A program made the translations under genes and the position numbers. Positions 1 to 10,789 of a stretch of DNA of 64,000 bases are shown here, in pieces. The stretch lies in NCBI RefSeq assembly GCF_000417875.1, contig NW_006920887.1:480224-544223 (forward strand), read 5' to 3'. Below the pieces are notes generated by a model. It searched no databases and was not told the DNA's origin. It worked only from the letters and a program-made list of their open reading frames with translations. The stretch comes from Pseudozyma flocculosa PF-1 (taxonomy: Eukaryota > Basidiomycota > Ustilaginomycetes > Ustilaginales > Ustilaginaceae). Each line of letters begins with the position of its first letter. Position 1 is the first letter of the stretch.

Positions 1-97
1 TTTGCGGGTTGAAGCTGGGATCCTTTTCGGCCTGTTCGAGGAGCGTCTTTGCCGTGACGAGGGCGCTCGGCCCTGCGCCGATGATGGCGACCTTCAT
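1..97 (-). CDS. Flavin-containing monooxygenase-like protein, N-terminal fragment
   Basis: Only the first 32 codons lie in the window; the gene runs off the left edge. Reading the minus strand from the ATG at 97 gives a short N-terminus that goes straight into a Rossmann FAD-binding strand, VAIIGAGPSALVTAKTLLEQ, with the GxGxxxxxxxA dinucleotide-binding pattern. This is typical of class B flavin monooxygenases and related FAD-dependent oxidoreductases, which use FAD and NADPH to oxygenate N or S atoms. The start is chosen because the Rossmann strand normally sits within the first ten residues of the family. It is divergently transcribed from the reductase starting at 928. Substrate and exact subfamily cannot be told from this fragment; another FAD-dependent oxidoreductase is possible. 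Confidence 0.7.
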   Translation of the reverse strand, partial: MKVAIIGAGPSALVTAKTLLEQAEKDPSFNPQ

Positions 98-927
98 TGT
101 GATTGGCTGGCGGGAGCTTTGGCAGCAGCGTTGGTGGTAGTGGTGGTGGCGGGAGAGCCGACTGAGCGAGGCGAGCAGATGGGTGGGCGTCTGGCCAGAG
201 CAGACCAGAGGGGGTCCCTGGCTGCTGCGGTGGTCCGGGAGCGTGGCAGGCAGGCAGGCAGGCAGCCTGGCAGGCAAGGGTGCAGCCAGGGACTCGGCAG
301 GCAGGCAGGCAGGGTGCAGCGGGCGAGCCGAAGCTGCTGCTGCTTACCCACGCCGCGTTGGCGGGCCAGCCAAGAGGCCTGCCGAACCCTGGCCCGCCTC
401 TGCCTCTGCCTCTGCCCCTCGCTGCCCAGCGCGCGCCAGGCCCCAGCCTACTCGACGCTATCCTCGATCCGCCTCTGCCCGCGACGATGGCCGACCTGGC
501 TCAGCAACCTCGACTCAGCGCACACAATCGGCGCGCGACCCTGCGCGGCTCTCCGGCTTCGCCAGGGCTCCCGCACGCACGCCTGCTCTCTGCATGGCCC
601 CTGCCCTTTGGCCGACGATACTGCGCTGGCCGCTGATTCATGATCGACTGCCCCGCCATCTCCTCCGTCGAGCTCTGCTCTAGTGCCGCAGCCGGCTCAT
701 GCCAAGGCCGCTGAGAGATGCGATCGACGTCGTCGAGCTTCTCCCAGAGTCGGGCACGGCCGCCGCCCTTGGCAGCGTATAAAGCCCCCTGACCATCGCA
801 GCAGGCGGGCCTGCGTTCCTGTTCCCACTCCCGCACCGCCTTCGCTCGTCTCATGCCCCGTCCTATCCTCCCTTCCCTCTTGACGACAACATCATCGATC
901 ATAACCCCCTTCTCAGCCAGCTTTATC
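98..927. other. Divergent promoter region with GGCA repeats
   Basis: This 830 bp stretch separates the minus-strand monooxygenase from the plus-strand reductase, so it must hold both promoters. It contains short tandem GGCA runs near 244-266 and 298-315 and a TATA-like box at 778-784. No open frame here shows protein-like composition. Confidence 0.6.
778..784 (+). promoter_or_regulatory. TATA-like box of the reductase gene
   Basis: TATAAAG lies 144 nt before the ATG at 928 in an otherwise very GC-rich region. The transcription start is inferred to be about 30 nt downstream. Confidence 0.45.
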
Positions 928-2877
928 ATGGCCACTTCGTCCGAGCAGGCAGTCGGCGGCCGGCCTCGAGGCCCATCGATCTCTATCCCTCCGATCGAGC
1001 CCTCGGCGTACCCCTCCGCCGTCGTCGTCGTCACCCAGGCTGCCTGTAGGTGCTCTGCGGGCAGGGCCCCCTGACTGCGCCACTTTGTCGCCGCTGATTC
1101 GCCACGGGCACTTCAAACTTCGCCTCGAACAGCCTTTCCGGGCCTCCACGTCGTCCGCGAGCTCCTGAGCCTCAAGGCCCACGTGCGCGCGGTCGTCGCT
1201 AGCCAGGACGAGGCAAACGACGTCGCCGATGCCTTTGTCGGCATGGGCCAGGCCCTCCGCATCCTCCTCGTGCCCGACCCTTGGGTGCCAGGCCGCTTCG
1301 ACGACATCATCAAGGGTGGGTATGCCGGGCGGTCCCTCCCTTTCGAAAGCGGTCGGCACGAACCTCGTCGAGCGCCGAGCGATCCGCTTAAACCGATCTC
1401 GCACCTGCACCTCCCTCGGTAGGCTCGTCGCACCTCGTGCACTTTGTCTCGCCCAGAGAGTGCAGCTACCACGGCAACGCAGAGCTCGACATGCTCACGC
1501 CGGCGGTCGAGGGATCCTGCAGTATCCTCCAGTCTGCCATCAGGGCAGGCGGGCTCGAGTGGGTCGCCCTCGTCTCGTCGGTCACTGCACTCGGCGACTA
1601 CAGGCTGTCGCCGACCGAGGTGAGCGCAAATTCCACCGCCAAAGGATGCCAGGATAAGCTAAGCTGATGGTCCTCCGGTCAAATCGCCAACACCCTCCTC
1701 GACCCGGGCCGACGACAGCTCAACTACAACGTGAGCCATCAGCTTGCATATTGAGGTGTGCGCGACGAAGCTCGACGCCTCACTCTCGCCTCACACTCGG
1801 CGCAACGTCTCGCAGGACCTCACCCGACAGGCAGCCGGCAAGGTCCGAGGCGCCGGGGAGGCGCACATGCTCTTTGCGGCGTGCAAGTGAGTATGCGTCG
1901 TCGAGCGAGTCGGCTCGGACGCCCCTGGCGCTGCGCTGAGCTCCGCCCTCGATCTGCGGCTCGATGGCCACCTCAGCGCGATGGCGGAGCAGGCCTGCTG
2001 GCAGATCTGGGAGACGCACAGGCTACAGAGCGACAAGCCCGATGTTTTCGGCATGACCTCGCTGCTGCCCGTCAACATCTGCGGTCCCGAGGTGGTGCCT
2101 CGCGCGATGCGCGACGACAATCTCAAGTTGTTCCACGCCGTCCAGGGCCGCTACATGGGCGGCGAAGACCGCGGCTTCTGGGTCGACGTGCGCGACGTAG
2201 CCATGGCGGCGTGCGAGGCGCTCTTTGGCGACATTTCGGCCACCAATGGCAGGCGCTACATCCTCTCGGCCGGTCAGGTGAGTCGTTCGCGGCAGGCTGA
2301 GCACGACTGGCGGCTGCGGGTCGAGTGTGGACGACATCGAGGCGAGGAGGAGCTGAACGATGCGGTGGCCCGTCTCATCATCGTTCCTCGTCGCACAGGC
2401 GTGGCTGCCCGAGGTGAGTGGCAGGAGGGCTTCTTTGACCTCCTGGCCGAGGCGCCGACCGCCTATCGCTAATTCCCTCTTGCCGGGTTGTCTACGCTGC
2501 CTACGCCACCGCAGCTCGGCGCCATGATTCGGATGGAGAAGGGCATACCGCTGCCAGACATCGATATCTCGCTCGCCTCTTCGTCGCTGCGCACCTCCGC
2601 TTCGACGTTGTCGGCCGCTCCCGGCTCCGACACGCACGCCACGTCATCCGAGCCGGCCACGCCGACCGACCCGCACACGTTGCACAACCTCGACGTCGGA
2701 CCGAGCATCCACGATCTCGAGGTCGTCTATGGCAGCCTCGACTTTGCCGTGCGCGACACGTTTGACCAGCTGCGAGGCACCGAGTGGGGTGAGCGGCTTG
2801 GCATCGTCGATCGGCGTGGCGGAAATGGCCGCAACAATCGCAGCAGCATGCCGACAGAGGGCGAGGGCCGCCCCTGA
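928..2877 (+). CDS. NAD(P)-dependent epimerase/reductase of the extended SDR type, eight exons
   Basis: The product resembles dihydroflavonol/ketone reductase-like extended short-chain dehydrogenases, which reduce carbonyls with NADPH in the cytosol. Phase-consistent exons are 928-1045, 1133-1315, 1423-1619, 1719-1730, 1816-1886, 1977-2277, 2399-2413 and 2515-2877, giving 419 residues. Visible landmarks are the N-terminal strand VVVVTQAASFPGLHVVREL (Rossmann turn), VALVSSVTALG (the strand carrying the catalytic Ser), NAMAEQACWQIWE (the helix after the active site) and a C-terminal helix VRDTFDQLRG. The usual TGxxGxxG motif is degraded to TQAASFPG, and the catalytic YxxxK is not clearly present, so activity is doubtful. 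Two exons are only 12 and 15 nt. The last exon contains a possible further donor at 2788, so the C-terminus is uncertain. It is divergent from the monooxygenase; a shared pathway is possible but unproven. Confidence 0.65.
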
Positions 2878-2994
2878 GTAGTAGGATGCAGATGGTCCTC
2901 GCGGCGAGCCCATCGGCGTCGGGCCGGTCCGAGAAAGCTTGACAAACATCGGCCGCCTAAGGTTGCCGCCTCAGTACGGTGAGGACCCACCCGG

Positions 2995-3057
2995 GAACGT
3001 GATCAAACGGCATGCGAGGTCGGCTCAAGAGGTGCACAGTAGCCGTCCACCATGCCA
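2995..3057. repeat. Diverged direct repeat, copy 1
   Basis: About 60 bp beginning GAACGTGATCAAACGGCAT and ending GTCCACCATGCC are repeated at 3599-3655 in the same orientation with about 80 percent identity by eye. The flanks do not match. It may be a remnant of a dispersed element or a local duplication. Confidence 0.6.
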
Positions 3058-3256
3058 CGAGGGGCCGGCGGGCGATGTCGCCCAGAACTCACAGCTGTGA
3101 CTACTAGCCAAATTCTTCAGTTTCACGTCGATACGGGATTCATTTAACGTTCGGGGTGATGACCTGTAGCTGCAGCAGCGAAGCGGGCTCGCAGCGTGAT
3201 GCAGTAGAGATGAAGACGACACTTCTCCACACTTGAGGTTCACCAACATGTTTGCA

Positions 3257-3293
3257 AGCAGCTGCTGCTGTTGCTGCAGCAGCAGCAGCAGCT
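3257..3293. repeat. CTG/CAG inverted repeat
   Basis: A CTG run is followed immediately by a CAG run, forming a near-perfect inverted repeat with arms of about 18 nt that could fold into a hairpin. No gene is seen around it. Confidence 0.7.
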
Positions 3294-3598
3294 TGGTCTC
3301 GCACCTGGCTGAGACGCCTGCTGCAACAGGAAAGTTTTGACCCTTGCTGAGCTTCTTGCTGTGATGCCTCTCCTCTTTCGCTGCTGCACTGCATTCACCA
3401 CACACCACCTCAATTGCATCTTTTCATCTGCAGCACCAACAAGGGCATCTGGCACAGTGAACAGTGAGGCCTTCATGTTGTTGTGTCAATTGGGCTTTTT
3501 GACCTCGTAGCGTCATCGACGGAGTAGGGGAGCCCCAGCGGTCGTTGTGCCTTGCCCGAATCGCCCCGGCTTGGCAGCAACCAACGCCTGCGACCCGT

Positions 3599-3655
3599 GA
3601 ACGTGATCAAGCGGCATACGAGGTCGGCCCGAAAGGCACAGCTGTCCACCATGCC
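3599..3655. repeat. Diverged direct repeat, copy 2
   Basis: This is the second copy of the repeat at 2995-3057. It begins GAACGTGATCAAGCGGCAT and ends GTCCACCATGCC, with substitutions and a small length difference in the middle. Confidence 0.6.
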
Positions 3656-4709
3656 GCGGATGCGCCGACAATCGAGGTATCGCAAGCTCCTCGCATCGCC
3701 GAAACCTGCAGCTATCCCGGAATCGATCCGATGAGTACGATGTGAAGCCGCAACACAACCGCAGCCGCGTGGCTCGTCCCGGAGCTAGACGAGGCTGGAA
3801 TCGCATGCTGTTCGGACGAGGACGGCGGGGCGAGGACCGCGTTTCGGCATCGCTGAGGTGCCACGATCTGATCGTCCCGAGAGTTCTGGCTTGGCGAGGC
3901 GATATCATGCCGTGAGGCTGCCTGACGGGAGAAGAGGGGGATCGGGTGGTGCCGACGTTGGCGAGAGGCTTCCGAGCTGCTGGACCACGAGGTTCGGAAG
4001 GGAAGCCGAAGATGTCTGCTCCTCTCGTCATCCAGGAACGCGCCAGGCACGACGGGCGGCCGTCGGGCTGAGCTGCCCACGGAAGCGGTCCGTAGAGGGA
4101 AGGCGGGCCATCGATTTGAGGGTATTATCGCCTTTGGGAACGCTTTCTTGGAGCGAGTGGACCTCGCGGAGAGCGTGACACGTTGGTGACACTCGACCTC
4201 GCGGTCTGCGTTTCTGACGTCTGCCGGCGTCCAGCACGGCATCGGACGTCGAGGCAGGTGCATCACAGGAGCCGCCGGCGTATCCGCTTCGGAGAATTAA
4301 GAGCCGGATGTCGCCTCGTGGAGCAAGCAATGTCGTCGAGCAGCCGCCCGGCGGCATCGTCGAGCTTCCATATGGTCGCAGAACAGGCAGGCTGCCGGGC
4401 GGGCTGATTGCTTGACGAGGCTGCCTCTCACCTCTCGCCTCTCGACGTTCATGCCGCGGTAAGGCAAGGCACCGGTACGGTACGGGTTGGTGCCGCTCGA
4501 CGAGAGTTTTCGAACCCCGCTGACTGCACGAGGCAAACAAGGCGGGCCAAGAGGCCTGGTGGGTCGACGAAGACACGAAGGAGGGGTGCGACGTGTGGCG
4601 AGAAGCAGAGAGGCGGTGGCGGGGATCAGCAAGAGGCTAAGGCAGCTCAGCTGCCACGGCCGATTTCCTTTTCATGCACTCGAGGGAACGTGGACAGCCT
4701 CGCTTATTC

Positions 4710-4728
4710 TGCGCGCGCGCGCGCGCGA
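4710..4728. repeat. Alternating CG dinucleotide tract
   Basis: A tract of alternating G and C of about 18 nt, a sequence type able to adopt Z-form DNA. It is intergenic. Confidence 0.8.
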
Positions 4729-4932
4729 CCCGGCGCCCGATGCTACCGCTGCCGCCACCGCCGGGACCAACGGCATCTTGGCTCGCTCGATGGGTCCTCT
4801 GGACGCTTCGGCATCTTTGATCCGTTCACCACGCTTGCCGCTCCTCTCACGTCACGTCATCACGAGCGGAACACGCTCACTCTACTTTGGGAGAAGCAAG
4901 AGCGAGCAAGAGATGATGCATGGATCTCGAGC

Positions 4933-4933
<1 letters not shown>

Positions 4934-4966
<33 letters not shown>
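4934..4966. repeat. (TGC)11 microsatellite
   Basis: Eleven uninterrupted TGC units in a region with no supported gene. Frames across it give poly-Cys, poly-Leu or poly-Ala, so it inflates spurious open frames on both strands. Confidence 0.9.
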
Positions 4967-7088
4967 GTTCCGCCTCACCCTCAACCAGGCAAGATCGAGA
5001 GGCGTCCATGTCACCCCGTGCTCTGCGTCACGCTGGTCCGAGCCTGAGCGTAGATACGGGTGAGCCGTCGGCAGATGCATGGTGTTCCCATGCGTTGATG
5101 ATGTCGAGCGGACGGGCCGAACCGGTGTGAAGCTCGACCTCGATCGGTTCCTGCCGGGCAAAGGTCGCACGCCAAGCCGCTGAAACGCTACGCCAGACCA
5201 GCGTCGACGACGATACGGTAGCTCGGAGGTGCTGTACGCCCGTACGCCCACTGGTGCGGACAATCGACCTCCGTCTCTGGCTCATGTAGAGGCTCAACTG
5301 CGAAGCAAGTCGAGCAAGCCAAAAGCAATCTAACCTCAGGCGTAGCTCTCGACAAGCCGGGCGAACAGACAGCCCAGGATCGAGGACAAAGTCACACGAC
5401 CTCGTCCGACCAATCAGCCATTTCGCATCGCATCTGCCTGCCTGGGGTCGAGCAGCGAAGAGCGGGGAGGTTGCGTGCATGCTTCGTGCAGCGGTGCAGG
5501 GCTTGGCCTTCAGCCTGGGGCGACGGGCGAGCTGGTTTGATGGCCCTGGCGCCCCTGCAGCTCGCCAGGCAAAGCAAGAAAGATCTTCTTGGCCTGCGTC
5601 GGGCCGCTGGCTCGTCGTTTCGCAGTTCGTCGCCCTCGATGCTGGAAAGCTGACGAGCAGAGAGCGACTGCAACCACATGAGACATGGTTCAACGTCATG
5701 ATCCCCTCTTGGTGGTGGCGAGTCGATGGCAGAAACACGACTTCTCCAGGTGGTGAGGAGGCCAGCGAGCGGCGACGGAGCGACCGCCGACGGCAAGCGG
5801 GGGGTTAGAGTCGACCATCATGCAAGGCGAGCACGTTCTTGAAAGCTCGTCGACGACTGGCTCGCTGATTGGCCTCGGCTCCACAGTGGGCCAGGTGGGG
5901 GGTTGAGCGAGCAGCTGGCGGCCGAGCGACCTTGCTTGTGCTGGTCCTCTGCCAGCACGCACGCTGCTTCAGGGGTCCATGCCAGATTCCTCGCAAGCAG
6001 GCGGCCAGGCAGCGAGCAAACGGACGCACGCTGCATGCGAGCGCAGGTCCTGATGTCCCGCCGACGAACCGACCGAAGGTAGGAAAAAACTCGACCCGAC
6101 CGTCGGTCGTCTGGGTGAGGTCAAGCGGGTGGACCGGCATCGCCGGTTGGGTCGAACCGGGCCGCGGCGGCGGTTGGCGGCGCAGATGCCGCGCTGAGGC
6201 GGGTGCCAGACGAGGCCAGCCCTGGCCGCGGTCCCAGCGGGCGGAAAAGAGCGGCCGCTGCGTCGGCGCTTTTTTGGAATTTTTTCTTCAGATGGCGCCA
6301 AATCGCCCGCGGGCCACCGACGGCGATCTGCCTTGCCAAGCCTCTTCTTTCCTCTCTGCCCGACAAGCAGGCAGCTACAGGTAGGCTAGGGCTGCTGCCC
6401 GCCTGCCACCATGACGCTCCCTCTTGACCGGGCCAGGCCAACAGGCCAATCAATCTGGAGCCGGGGCCAGGGCCAGGGCCCGACCGCCCGCCCACCCTCG
6501 TGCTGGCGAACTTTTTTCGGAAGGCCACCGTCAGCCAGCCAGATACCGGTAGACCAAGCTAAGCTTGCTTTCGGTTTTCGCTCTCGACCTCGTGCCCGAC
6601 GTTCCGAGATGCCAGAGCAAACAGCCGAGCCAGAAGCTCTCTACTTCTGCCTGCCAGCCTGCCAGGCCAGCCCGGCCTGCTGCGTGTCGAGTGCAGTTTC
6701 CAGCGTTGCGTGGGCGTGGCGTCGTGGCGGGCAGGCCTTCGTTGTTTGAATTGCATGCGTCGAGCCAACCCACCAACGTCCCAACCCCCCACCGAGCGCC
6801 CCATCAGCCGGCCCCTACCTACTTAACCCCTGCCCCTGGCCGTCGGCTTCCTCCCTGGTCGAGCGCCCTCCCTGCCACACCCACCGCGACCGCCACCGCG
6901 ACCACCACCGCGACCCTCGCTCCTCACCACCCCTTTCACGACCGCCGACCCCTGCCTGGCTGCGGAACGCACTCGCGCCCGCCAAGCTCCCATCGGCGAC
7001 CCAGGGACATCGAGCAAGACTGCAGAGAGACGGATCGACCGGCCCTCGTCTTCTCACCACTCCACCACCTGCCTCGCGGCTCGTCAAC

Positions 7089-9334
7089 ATGTCTGAGCAC
7101 AGTGAGTGGAGATTCCGGCGGCATGCTGCTCGGAGCAGGGCCGGCGCTGGACTGGCTGAGCGCACGCTGACCTGCTCGCGACCCCCGTGCTGCCTCTCTG
7201 CCTCTCTGCCGCCGCAGTCACCGCCCACACAGAGCCCTCGGTGGCCTCGTCGGGCGCCGGCTCGGGCCCCGCATCGGACTCAGGCTCCTCGAGCGCCGGT
7301 GCGGCCGAAAAGGGCTCCGCCAACGTCCGCCCGCTGCCCGACCACAACGACCACAGCATCCTCGAGAGCCACCTCTTCCCCGCCGACTCGTACACCCAAG
7401 ACACTCACACCTACTGGGCCGACCTGCCCTTTGGCGAAAAGACGCGCTGGATCAACCGCCAGTCCAACGCCGAGGCCGCCCGCGAGCTCGGCGTCATCGG
7501 ACGCATGTTCAAGGAGGACCCGCTGTCGCCCATCCGCGCCTACTTCAACAACTATGTCATCACCGGCCTCGGCCTCTTTGTCGAGGGCTTCACCCTCTTC
7601 TCGGTCGGCAACCTCACCCCGCTGTTCAAGGCGACCTACCCGGCGTGCTGGAAGACGCACGAGGTGTGCAACGAGCAGTGGATCCACGCCGTCGACTACC
7701 TCGAGATTGTCGGCATCATTGTCGGCCAGATCCTCGTCGGCATCGAGGGCGACTGGATCGGCCGCAAGTTTGGCATGGTCCAGGACGCCCTCATCATGAC
7801 CCTCGGCTCCGTCATGCTCACCGCCATGTGGGGCACCACCCTCAACGGCTGGGTCATCTGCTACGCCTGGTCCCTCTTCGTATACGGCATCGGCGTGGGC
7901 GGAGAGTACCCGATGACGTCGACGCGGGCCATGGAGGGCACGGGCAGCGGGCGGGCGGCGACGACGGGCGACCGGATGCACCGCGGCCGCAACGTCCAGC
8001 TGGCGTTCCTGATGCAGGGCTGGGGCCAGCTGGCCAACCAGGGCATCCTCATCATCGGCCTCCTCATCTTCCACGGCTCCATCAACCCGCCCTACACGAC
8101 GACGTCGACCCAGTGGACGTTCCGCGTCCAGTTCGCCATCATCGCCGCCTTTACCCTCTACCTCGCCTACATCCGCTACTACCGCATGAAGTACACCGAC
8201 GTCGCGCTCCAGAACGCCAAGAAGCGCCTGCACACGTCGGGCTACGACGTCAAGTCGCTCAAGCTGGCCATGGGGCACTACTGGCACCGCATCCTGGGCA
8301 CCGCAGGCGGCTGGTTCGCGAATGACTTCTTTTTTGTGAGTTTTTCAAGGAGAGGGAAGCAGTGCCTTGGTCGTCCTCCTGTCGTCTCCGTGCTGACCTC
8401 GGGCTCTTGCCTTTACCCTCTCTTTCGTGCGGCGCCTGAACAGTACGGAAACAAGATCTTTTCGGGCGTCTTCATTGGCATCATCACGGGCGGCAACGCC
8501 TCGCTGGGCACGACGTGGCTCTACAACCTGATCAACGTCGGCGTCTCGCTGGTGGGCTACTACATGGCGGCCATCTTCATGGACCACAAGCAGTACGGGC
8601 GCAAGTGGATGCAGGCCAACGGCTTCGTGGCCGACTTTATCCTCTTCATTGTGGCGGCGGCCATGTACAACACGCTCACCGTACCCGGCAGCGGCATCCG
8701 CGGCTTCCAGGCCATCTACTTCCTGTCGTCGTTCTGGAACCAGTTTGGCCCCAACGCCACGAGCTTCCTGCTGGCGGCCGAGGTGTACCCGGCCTCGATC
8801 CGCGCCACGGCCCACGGCTTTTCGGCCGCCGTGGGCAAGCTGGGCGCGCTGGCGCCGGCGATCCTCTACAACTACATCGACAACCACACCAAGTTCTGGG
8901 TCGTGTGCTGGTTTGGCCTTGGCGGCTGGATCATCACGATGGTCTTTGTGCCGGACACGACGGGCCTGGACCTGCGCGAGCAGGAGCGGTACTGGGAGTT
9001 TGTCCTGACGGGCCGCGAGTCCGAGTACCACGGCATCGCCATCCACCCGCGCCACCTGTCGCTGTGGGAGCGCGTGGTGCTCAAGCGCCACCGGTACTAT
9101 GACCCGGAGCTGGACAAGGAGCAGCGCATCGCCGAGATGCAAGTCATCTACGAGGCGACCAAGGAGGCGCGCGCCGAGAAGACGCTCGAGGACAGCCTGG
9201 CCGCCGAGGAAGGCCTCGAGGCCGACCTGCACGGCTACTTTAGCAGCCAGCAGGCGGCCAAGAAGCTCCAGGACCCGACGGATACGGGCGCGCACCACCC
9301 GTCGAAGTTGGCCGCGATTGAAAAGAGCCTCTGA
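7089..9334 (+). CDS. Major facilitator superfamily transporter, phosphate/metabolite:H+ symporter-like
   Basis: Exons 7089-7101, 7218-8335 and 8444-9334 join in phase to 673 residues. The first exon encodes only MSEH plus one base; the ATG is chosen because the downstream frame has no ATG until well into the protein. The cytosolic N-terminus is Ser/Gly-rich and is followed by a membrane domain with repeated hydrophobic helices. Markers are the GDWIGRKFG loop (the MFS motif A region between helices 2 and 3), YGIGVGGEYPMTSTRAMEG in helix 4, AAEVYPASIRATAHG (the motif typical of phosphate and organic-cation carriers) and a charged C-terminal tail of about 100 residues. The GGEYP and EVYP-x-IRAT signatures point to the phosphate/glycerophosphodiester-type symporter branch, at the plasma membrane. 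The exact substrate cannot be told. The intron inside the helix-rich region falls right after NDFFF. Confidence 0.85.
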
Positions 9335-10789
9335 GCGGCGCCACCCCTCGCCGCGCGGCCCCTCTGCTTGACGACCTGCCCTTTGCTAGATCTGCTGCAA
9401 CGCCTTGACGATTTTGTATAGCCAGCACAGCCGATACAACTGCTACTTACTACCCTTCCCCGAGCTGTAGCTGCATCCTCTGCTGTTACGTCGCACGATG
9501 GCCTTCTACTTCATACCAACCATTGTGCCAGTCCAACCACGTCTAGTGCACGAGTGTGGCAGCGAGGGAGACGGTGTGCGCTGCGCTGCGCCAAGGTGCC
9601 GATATGCCGTGTTGCACCATGCTGGCTGAGCATGCGAGCTGATTGACTGTCGCGGACGAGGATGTCGAGATGGTTGCGACGGTGGCCTGGAGGCAGGTGG
9701 AAGAAAGCCAAAGCAAGGGGCCTCGAGTCAGGCCAGGGTCGTCGAGGCTCGGCAAGAGGGGCACGGAAGAAGGATGCCGAGGGCCGCCATGCCGGGCGCG
9801 CAGGCGAGGCAAGTGGGAGGGAGCGAGGCTGGGCCCTCCGTTGGAGCAAGCTCGCTGCGCAACCCCCGGACCTTTTGGCCCCCCCAACCCCTCTCATCCT
9901 CCCACCCGTGGACAGCATGCGACGGGGCGAGGTCAAGGGTCGAGTCCCCAACATGCTGCCGGTCCTCGCAAGGTCGCTCTGTAGGTGGCTGCGCCAGACG
10001 AGCGGTGCGTCGTGAGACCCACCGGAATAACGAAGCTAAGGCTCAGCAGCGACTCCTCGCGGGACTCTTTGACACACGGCCTTGGTTGGCGCCCCGCCGC
10101 GCCCCCAACCGCTTCTCTACCTGCAACCGACCCCGCAACACTGCTCTCTGTCTATTCACTTGGGCCAAAAAGTCGCGCCGACCCTTGGCTTATCCTCTTC
10201 GCCTTCTTCGCCTTTCTTCCTCTCCCTCCTCCTCGCCCTCGACCGACTCTCGCCCATCCTTGCACCTGGCCAGGCCATCATACACCGGCTTGCCTGCGCC
10301 CCGACCCCGCTTCACCCGGCTCGCGGACCATGGCTGCCGGCTGACACCTCCTGCCTTCGCTCCCGGTCACATCTCGGACCATGCCTCTGGCACAACCCGC
10401 CCCGCAACATCGGTAGCCTCCCCGCGCCACTCTGGAAAAGCCTCATCCTCGGAATCTACGCCGCCCCGTTGCCTGCCCATCCTAACCACAACCTTGGCTA
10501 TCGTCACGGACGCCATCCTCGCCGAGCTCTGCTCGCGCCCCACCTCGCTCGACCTCGACGGGTTCTACCCTCCCCCGTTCACGGCGGCAGCTCGCCTTAG
10601 CATGCCACCGCGCCTCCTCATCTCACACTGTCACCCCTTGATGCCACACTTCTGATCGCGCCCTCTACACAGTCCCTGCTAGACGATCGCACCGCCGATC
10701 CACTACAGCCACCCAGCTTGGCACCGACCGCGTCGATCTCGGCACCTCAATCTGCACCTCTGCCTACCTTCCCTCCCCCTTCTCCCGCC
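9335..10789. other. Intergenic region between two transporter genes
   Basis: It holds the 3' end of the first transporter and the long pyrimidine-rich leader of the sugar transporter from about 10.1 kb. Several long frames exist here but are low-complexity and lack domains or signal sequences. Confidence 0.5.

Larger units (their letters stand above)
2878..7088. other. Gene-poor 4.2 kb region
   Basis: No open frame here has a recognisable domain, a convincing start or splice-consistent extension. The stretch is mixed in composition: 2.9-5.8 kb is less GC-rich than the neighbouring genes and has a diverged direct repeat (2995-3057 and 3599-3655), triplet tracts and an alternating CG tract. 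5.8-7.0 kb is rich in CCAGG/GGCA-like words and leads into the promoter of the transporter at 7089. Confidence 0.5.

Noticed and set aside
244..315. GGCA tandem repeats as a CRISPR-like array
   Set aside because: Simple four-base repeats without spacers in eukaryotic DNA.
4408..5738. Frames of about 240 codons on both strands in the gene-poor island
   Set aside because: They run through (TGC)n and CG tracts, show no domains, and neither has splice-consistent partners.
7280..8287. 335-codon minus-strand frame under the first transporter
   Set aside because: Antisense shadow of a clear MFS coding region; its Asp/Val/Gly-rich composition is the usual mirror of G/C-ending codons.
9774..10655. 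293-codon plus-strand frame before the sugar transporter
   Set aside because: Pro/Ser/Arg-rich with no recognisable domain; it lies in the probable leader of the next gene.
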